This document shows positions 20,282-23,454 of a stretch of DNA of 23,454 bases, in pieces. The stretch's first letter is position 1; each line of letters begins with the position of its first letter. A program made the position numbers and the translations under genes. The DNA is from CAZNVB01 sp964651495 (GTDB lineage Bacteria > Acidobacteriota > Aminicenantia > Aminicenantales > UBA8522), in the NCBI GenBank assembly GCA_964651495.1, contig CAZYWP010000037.1, positions 1 to 23,454 of the forward strand, given 5' to 3'. The notes beneath the pieces were generated by a model. It had not been told where the DNA came from. It did no database searches and saw nothing but the letters and a program-made list of their open reading frames with translations.

Positions 20282-22435
20282 TCAGACTCTTTCCACTGAC
20301 AGGATCTCTTTAATCCCCGCGATCTTTTTGACGATGGTCTCGAGGTGTTTCATATCCTTGATGATCAGGCTGAGCTTGATCTGGGCTTTTTTGTCCGCCG
20401 TCGTGATGACCTCGGCTTTGACGATGTTCCCCTCGAGCTGGGCGATGCCGGTCGCGACCTTGCCCAGGACGCCCGGTGAGTCGGCCGCCATGATCAGCAG
20501 CCGGCTCTTATAGGGTCCGGCGGAAGCCGAATCCCACGAGACTTCGACCATGCGGTCGCTGTTCAGGATTTCCCTGCTCACCAGGGGGCAGCGGGTGGCA
20601 TGGATGGTGATGCCCTTGCCGGCGGTCATGTAGCCGATGATCGGCTCGCCCTTGATGGGCGAGCAACAGCGCGCCAGGTTGACGAATTCGGTCGAGGTGT
20701 CTTTAACCAGGATCCCGGGGCCCGCCTTGCCGCTGACTTTGTCCATGAACTTGCGCAGCAGAGCCTGTTTTTTTTCGGCCGGCTCCCCCTCCGGGCTGAG
20801 TCGGGCCATGAATTTTTTATCGACGACCACCTTCCCCAGGCCGATGGAGGCGAAGAAATCATCCTTCGTCTTGACCCGGAAAGGCAGGATTTCGGCCAGG
20901 CGCCGCAGGAGCTGGTCTTCCTTCAGGAGGTCGCGGGGCAGGTCGTATCTCTTCGATTCCCGTTCCCAGATCTTTTTGCCCAGCCCGATGCTCTTGATTT
21001 TTTCCTGCTGGTTGAGCCAGCGTTTGATCTGGTGGCGGGCGCCGGAAGTGAAGACGATGTTCAGCCAGGTCCGCCGGGGAGCCTTTTCCGGCGCCGAGAC
21101 GATCTCGACGATGTCACCGGTCTTGAGGATCGTTTTGAGGGGCGCGGCCCGGCCGTTGATGATCGCCCCGGCCGCATGCAGGCCGATCTCGGAATGGACC
21201 TTGAAGGCGAAGTCCAAGGCCGACCCGCCAAGAGGCAGGTTGATGACCTTTCCCTTCGGCGTGAAGGCGTAAACCTCTTCGGGGATGAGGTCGGTCTTGA
21301 GGTTTTTCAGGAATTCGCGGGGGCTCTTCTGCTCTTTATAGAGGTCGACCATCTCCCGCAGCCACTCCAGACGCTTGTCTTCCCGGACCAGGCTCGAAGC
21401 GTCCTGGTCTTTATATTTCCAATGAGCGGCGATCCCGTTTTCCGCCAGACCATTCATATCCTGGGTCCGGATCTGGACCTCAAAGGTCTGCTTGTCTTCG
21501 GTGATGATGGTGGTGTGAAGCGCCTGATAGAGGTTGGGCTTGGGCATGGCGATGAAGTCGCGGAAGCGGTGAGGCAGCGGCGGCCATTTCTGGTGGATGA
21601 TGCCCAGCGCCGCGTAGCAGTTCTTGACGGTGTCGGTGATGATCCGCAGGGCCTTGAAATCGTAGACCTGGTCGAAATCGATCTCGCGCCGTTTCATCTT
21701 GTCGTAGATGCTGTAGAGCCGTTTGATCCGATACTGGATCTCGGCCGGGATGCCGTTCTCCCGGATCAGGTCTTCCAGCGTCGCTTTGAACCTGGCCAGC
21801 TGCTCCTCGGCGCTCTGCCGGGCAGGGGCGACGAGGGCGGCGATGCGGAAGTAGTCATCGGGGTTGACGTAGCGGAAGGAGAGATCCTCGAGCTCGGCCT
21901 TGATCCGGCCCATGCCGAGCCGGTTGGCGATGGGGGCGTAAATATCCAGCGTCTCTTTGGCGATTTGTCTCTGCTTGTCATCCGGCAGAAACTTCAGGGT
22001 TTTGAGGTTGTGGATCCGGTCGGACAGCTTAATGAAGATGACGCGGAGGTCGTTGATCATGGCCATGATGATCTTGCGGATGGTCTCCGCCTGCCGGACT
22101 TCGGGCGAGGATTCCTGGACGCGGCTGATCTTGGTAACGCCCTCGACCAGGTCGGCCACGTCCTGGCCGAAGTTTTCGCGGACGTCCGCGGCGGTGATAT
22201 CCGTGTCCTCCAGGACATCGTGGAGGAGCCCGGCGACAAGTGTCGTGTGATCGAGCTTCATGTCGGCCAGCATGTTGGCCACCTCGAGGGGGTGGCTCAG
22301 GTAAGGCTCGCCGGAGCGCCGGGTCTGGCCCTTGTGGGCCCGGGCGGCAAAGACGTAGGCCTTCTTCATCTGGTTGATGTCTTTTTCGCTGTAGGACCCG
22401 GCGACTTTGTCGAGGATATCGTCGAAGCGGATCAT
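20282..22435 (-). CDS. rel: Bifunctional (p)ppGpp synthetase/hydrolase, Rel/SpoT family
   Basis: Stringent-response enzyme of 717 residues that makes and degrades (p)ppGpp. The hydrolase HD domain (about 20-170) is intact: His48 (YLSHPLEVA), His72-Asp73 with Glu76-Asp77 (LLHDVLEDT) and Asp139 (KLSDRIHNLKTL). The synthetase domain (about 210-345) shows VYDFKALRIITD, FRDFIAMPKPNLYQALHTTI, EVQIRTQDM and AENGIAAHWKYK. A TGS domain follows (about 385-450: VYAFTPKGKVINLPLG). The C-terminal ACT domain (about 640-717) has LLIMAADSPGVLGKVATGIA. Both active sites look complete. The ATG at 22435 overlaps the gmhB stop in an ATGA, which is preferred over the in-frame ATG at 22465 inside gmhB. It is the last visible gene of a heptose/LPS operon, so growth control and core LPS synthesis share a transcript. 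Confidence 0.96.
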   Translation of the reverse strand: MIRFDDILDKVAGSYSEKDINQMKKAYVFAARAHKGQTRRSGEPYLSHPLEVANMLADMKLDHTTLVAGLLHDVLEDTDITAADVRENFGQDVADLVEGVTKISRVQESSPEVRQAETIRKIIMAMINDLRVIFIKLSDRIHNLKTLKFLPDDKQRQIAKETLDIYAPIANRLGMGRIKAELEDLSFRYVNPDDYFRIAALVAPARQSAEEQLARFKATLEDLIRENGIPAEIQYRIKRLYSIYDKMKRREIDFDQVYDFKALRIITDTVKNCYAALGIIHQKWPPLPHRFRDFIAMPKPNLYQALHTTIITEDKQTFEVQIRTQDMNGLAENGIAAHWKYKDQDASSLVREDKRLEWLREMVDLYKEQKSPREFLKNLKTDLIPEEVYAFTPKGKVINLPLGGSALDFAFKVHSEIGLHAAGAIINGRAAPLKTILKTGDIVEIVSAPEKAPRRTWLNIVFTSGARHQIKRWLNQQEKIKSIGLGKKIWERESKRYDLPRDLLKEDQLLRRLAEILPFRVKTKDDFFASIGLGKVVVDKKFMARLSPEGEPAEKKQALLRKFMDKVSGKAGPGILVKDTSTEFVNLARCCSPIKGEPIIGYMTAGKGITIHATRCPLVSREILNSDRMVEVSWDSASAGPYKSRLLIMAADSPGVLGKVATGIAQLEGNIVKAEVITTADKKAQIKLSLIIKDMKHLETIVKKIAGIKEILSVERV

Positions 22436-23013
22436 CGGTGATTCTTCTCTCTGGCCAGGATCCATTCGGCCGCGGCCAGGATGTCCGCGGCGACGAAGGC
22501 CGGCTTGATTCGTTGTTCCCGGAGCCGCTCCAGGGATTCCCGGCCGAATCCGGTCAAGACTAGGACCGGCGTGGCCCCGATATTCATCCCAAAGACGACG
22601 TCCTCCACTTTGTCGCCGACCGTATAGGAATGGCCGAGGTCGAGGCGGAAGTCGGAAGCGGCCCGGCGGGCCAGCCCGGTTGCCGGCTTCCGGCAGTCGC
22701 AGGATTTCCGGTATTCCGATATCTCCGAGCCTTCAAAATGGGGACAGTAATAAATGGCGTCGAGGCGGGCGTTGCGGGCGGCGAATGCCTCTTTCATGTG
22801 GTCATGGATTTCGGCCAGGGCGCCCTCGGAAAAAAAGCCGCGTCCGACGCCCGACTGGTTGGTGACGACGATGGCCAGCAGGCCGCCCCGGTTGAGCAGG
22901 CGCACGGCGCCAAAGCTCGCCGGATAGATCGAGATCCGGCTGTAGTCGGCCGGATAGCCGGCCTCCGTATTGATCGTCCCGTCGCGGTCGAGGAAGACAG
23001 CTCTGTTTTTCAT
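22432..23013 (-). CDS. gmhB: D-glycero-beta-D-manno-heptose-1,7-bisphosphate 7-phosphatase
   Basis: HAD-family phosphatase of ADP-heptose synthesis, giving heptose-1-phosphate for the LPS inner core. It has 193 residues, close to the usual size. HAD motif I is FLDRDGTIN (Asp9 nucleophile, Asp11 acid/base), motif II is VVTNQSGVGRG, and motif IV is VGDKVEDV (Asp134, Asp138). A GmhB-type zinc site is visible: Cys90 and His92 in YYCPHFEG, Cys105 and Cys107 in SCDCRKP. This separates it from the related histidinol phosphatases only in part, but the heptosyltransferase neighbour settles the call. The ATG at 23013 overlaps the upstream TGA (ATGA); the frame runs 25 codons further up without family resemblance. 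Confidence 0.93.
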   Translation of the reverse strand: MKNRAVFLDRDGTINTEAGYPADYSRISIYPASFGAVRLLNRGGLLAIVVTNQSGVGRGFFSEGALAEIHDHMKEAFAARNARLDAIYYCPHFEGSEISEYRKSCDCRKPATGLARRAASDFRLDLGHSYTVGDKVEDVVFGMNIGATPVLVLTGFGRESLERLREQRIKPAFVAADILAAAEWILAREKNHR

Positions 23014-23454
23014 CGCCACACGGATTCGCCGGCGAGGAAGACCTCCTCCACAGGGATAGTCGTCATGCAGCGGTGGTCGTAGGGGCATCTGCGGTAAGTG
23101 CAGGGCCAGCAGGGGACGTCGTGTTTGACCACGCGGGAGGGCTGCTCGAAGGGTCCGGTGACGGCGGGGTCGGTCGGCCCGAAGATGCCGACGACCGGGA
23201 CCCGGAGCGCATTGGCCAGGTGCATCGGGCCAGTGTCGTTGGAGATGAAGAGAGCGGCCAGGCTGATCAGGCCTAGGAGCTGGAGCAGGGTTGTCTGCCC
23301 GGTCAGAACAAACGGCTTCCGCTCCATGGCCGAGCGGATGGACTCGGCGATATCCGCCTCGGAGGCGGAGCCGATGATCAGGATTTCAGCGGCCTTCTCT
23401 TTCTGGAACAGCGCGGCCAGTTGAGCGAACCGGTCGGCCGGCCAGCGCTTAGCC
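23010..23454 (-). CDS. waaF: ADP-heptose:LPS heptosyltransferase, C-terminal part (runs off right edge)
   Basis: The last 147 codons of a GT9-family heptosyltransferase, open to the window edge. The visible part begins with AKRWPADRFAQLAALF, the start of the C-terminal Rossmann domain. It continues with EILIIGSASEADIAESI, LTGQTTLLQLLGLI and the nucleotide-sugar signature SNDTGPMHLANALRVPVVGI, followed by FGPTDPAVTGP. A late CWPCTYRRCPYDHRCM segment is typical of heptosyltransferase II (WaaF). It adds L-glycero-D-manno-heptose to the growing inner core at the cytoplasmic face of the inner membrane. The TGA overlaps the gmhB ATG. WaaF is favoured over WaaC because of the cysteine-rich tail, with moderate certainty. 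Confidence 0.88.
   Translation of the reverse strand, partial: AKRWPADRFAQLAALFQKEKAAEILIIGSASEADIAESIRSAMERKPFVLTGQTTLLQLLGLISLAALFISNDTGPMHLANALRVPVVGIFGPTDPAVTGPFEQPSRVVKHDVPCWPCTYRRCPYDHRCMTTIPVEEVFLAGESVWR

Noticed and set aside
20600..22441. 613-codon open frame antisense to rel
   Set aside because: Rel motifs on the minus strand are unmistakable; the antisense frame is low-complexity and matches nothing I know.
1..23454. Mobile element, prophage, CRISPR array or defence island
   Set aside because: No transposase, integrase, direct-repeat array or defence gene was seen; gene content is mostly housekeeping.

Overview
The window looks like chromosomal DNA of a diderm, LPS-making bacterium. 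It has GC-rich coding sequence, an Omp85-type outer-membrane barrel, several lipoproteins, and genes for ADP-heptose and LPS inner core. Gene content and style suggest the Acidobacteriota/Aminicenantes region of the tree, but this is an impression from the sequence, not a search result. No phage genes, transposase, CRISPR array, rRNA or tRNA were recognised. No gene-free stretch exceeds about 260 bases.

Layout. (1) 1-3370, minus: a near-consensus sigma70 promoter drives yceD(DUF177)-rpmF-fabG-acpP-fabF, ending in a translationally coupled etfB that runs off the left edge. (2) 3454-5516, plus: an exported alpha/beta-hydrolase and a PlsB-like acyltransferase. (3) 5583-8617, plus: a small conserved-looking protein and full-length proofreading-competent polA. 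(4) 8730-10814, plus: a probable lipoprotein resembling a glycoside hydrolase. (5) 10923-14723, minus: dnaA-dnaN followed by a GNAT-like gene. The dnaA leader holds three DnaA-box-like nonamers and a well-formed promoter, and the dnaA-dnaN spacer is very AT-rich, so this is a good candidate for the replication origin region. (6) 14732-18732, minus: a TPR lipoprotein, a second lipoprotein and a 983-residue fusion of HEXXH peptidase, TolB-like propeller and Omp85-like barrel. (7) 18842-20273, plus: folD and rpmB, separated by a 122-base nested inverted repeat. (8) 20282-23454, minus: heptosyltransferase (partial)-gmhB-rel, joined by ATGA overlaps.

How the genes work together. Most of the window is core housekeeping: fatty-acid elongation (fabG, acpP, fabF), phospholipid acylation (PlsB-like), ribosomal proteins L32 and L28 (both zinc-binding forms), replication (dnaA, dnaN, polA), one-carbon metabolism (folD), stringent response (rel) and LPS inner core (gmhB, heptosyltransferase).

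The less familiar parts are the three-gene envelope module (6), the glycoside-hydrolase-like lipoprotein (4), the palindromic element between folD and rpmB, and the origin-like sequence around dnaA. The DnaA recognition helix there differs from the usual motif, and the candidate boxes differ from the usual box. All functional calls come from motifs read by eye; no database search was run.
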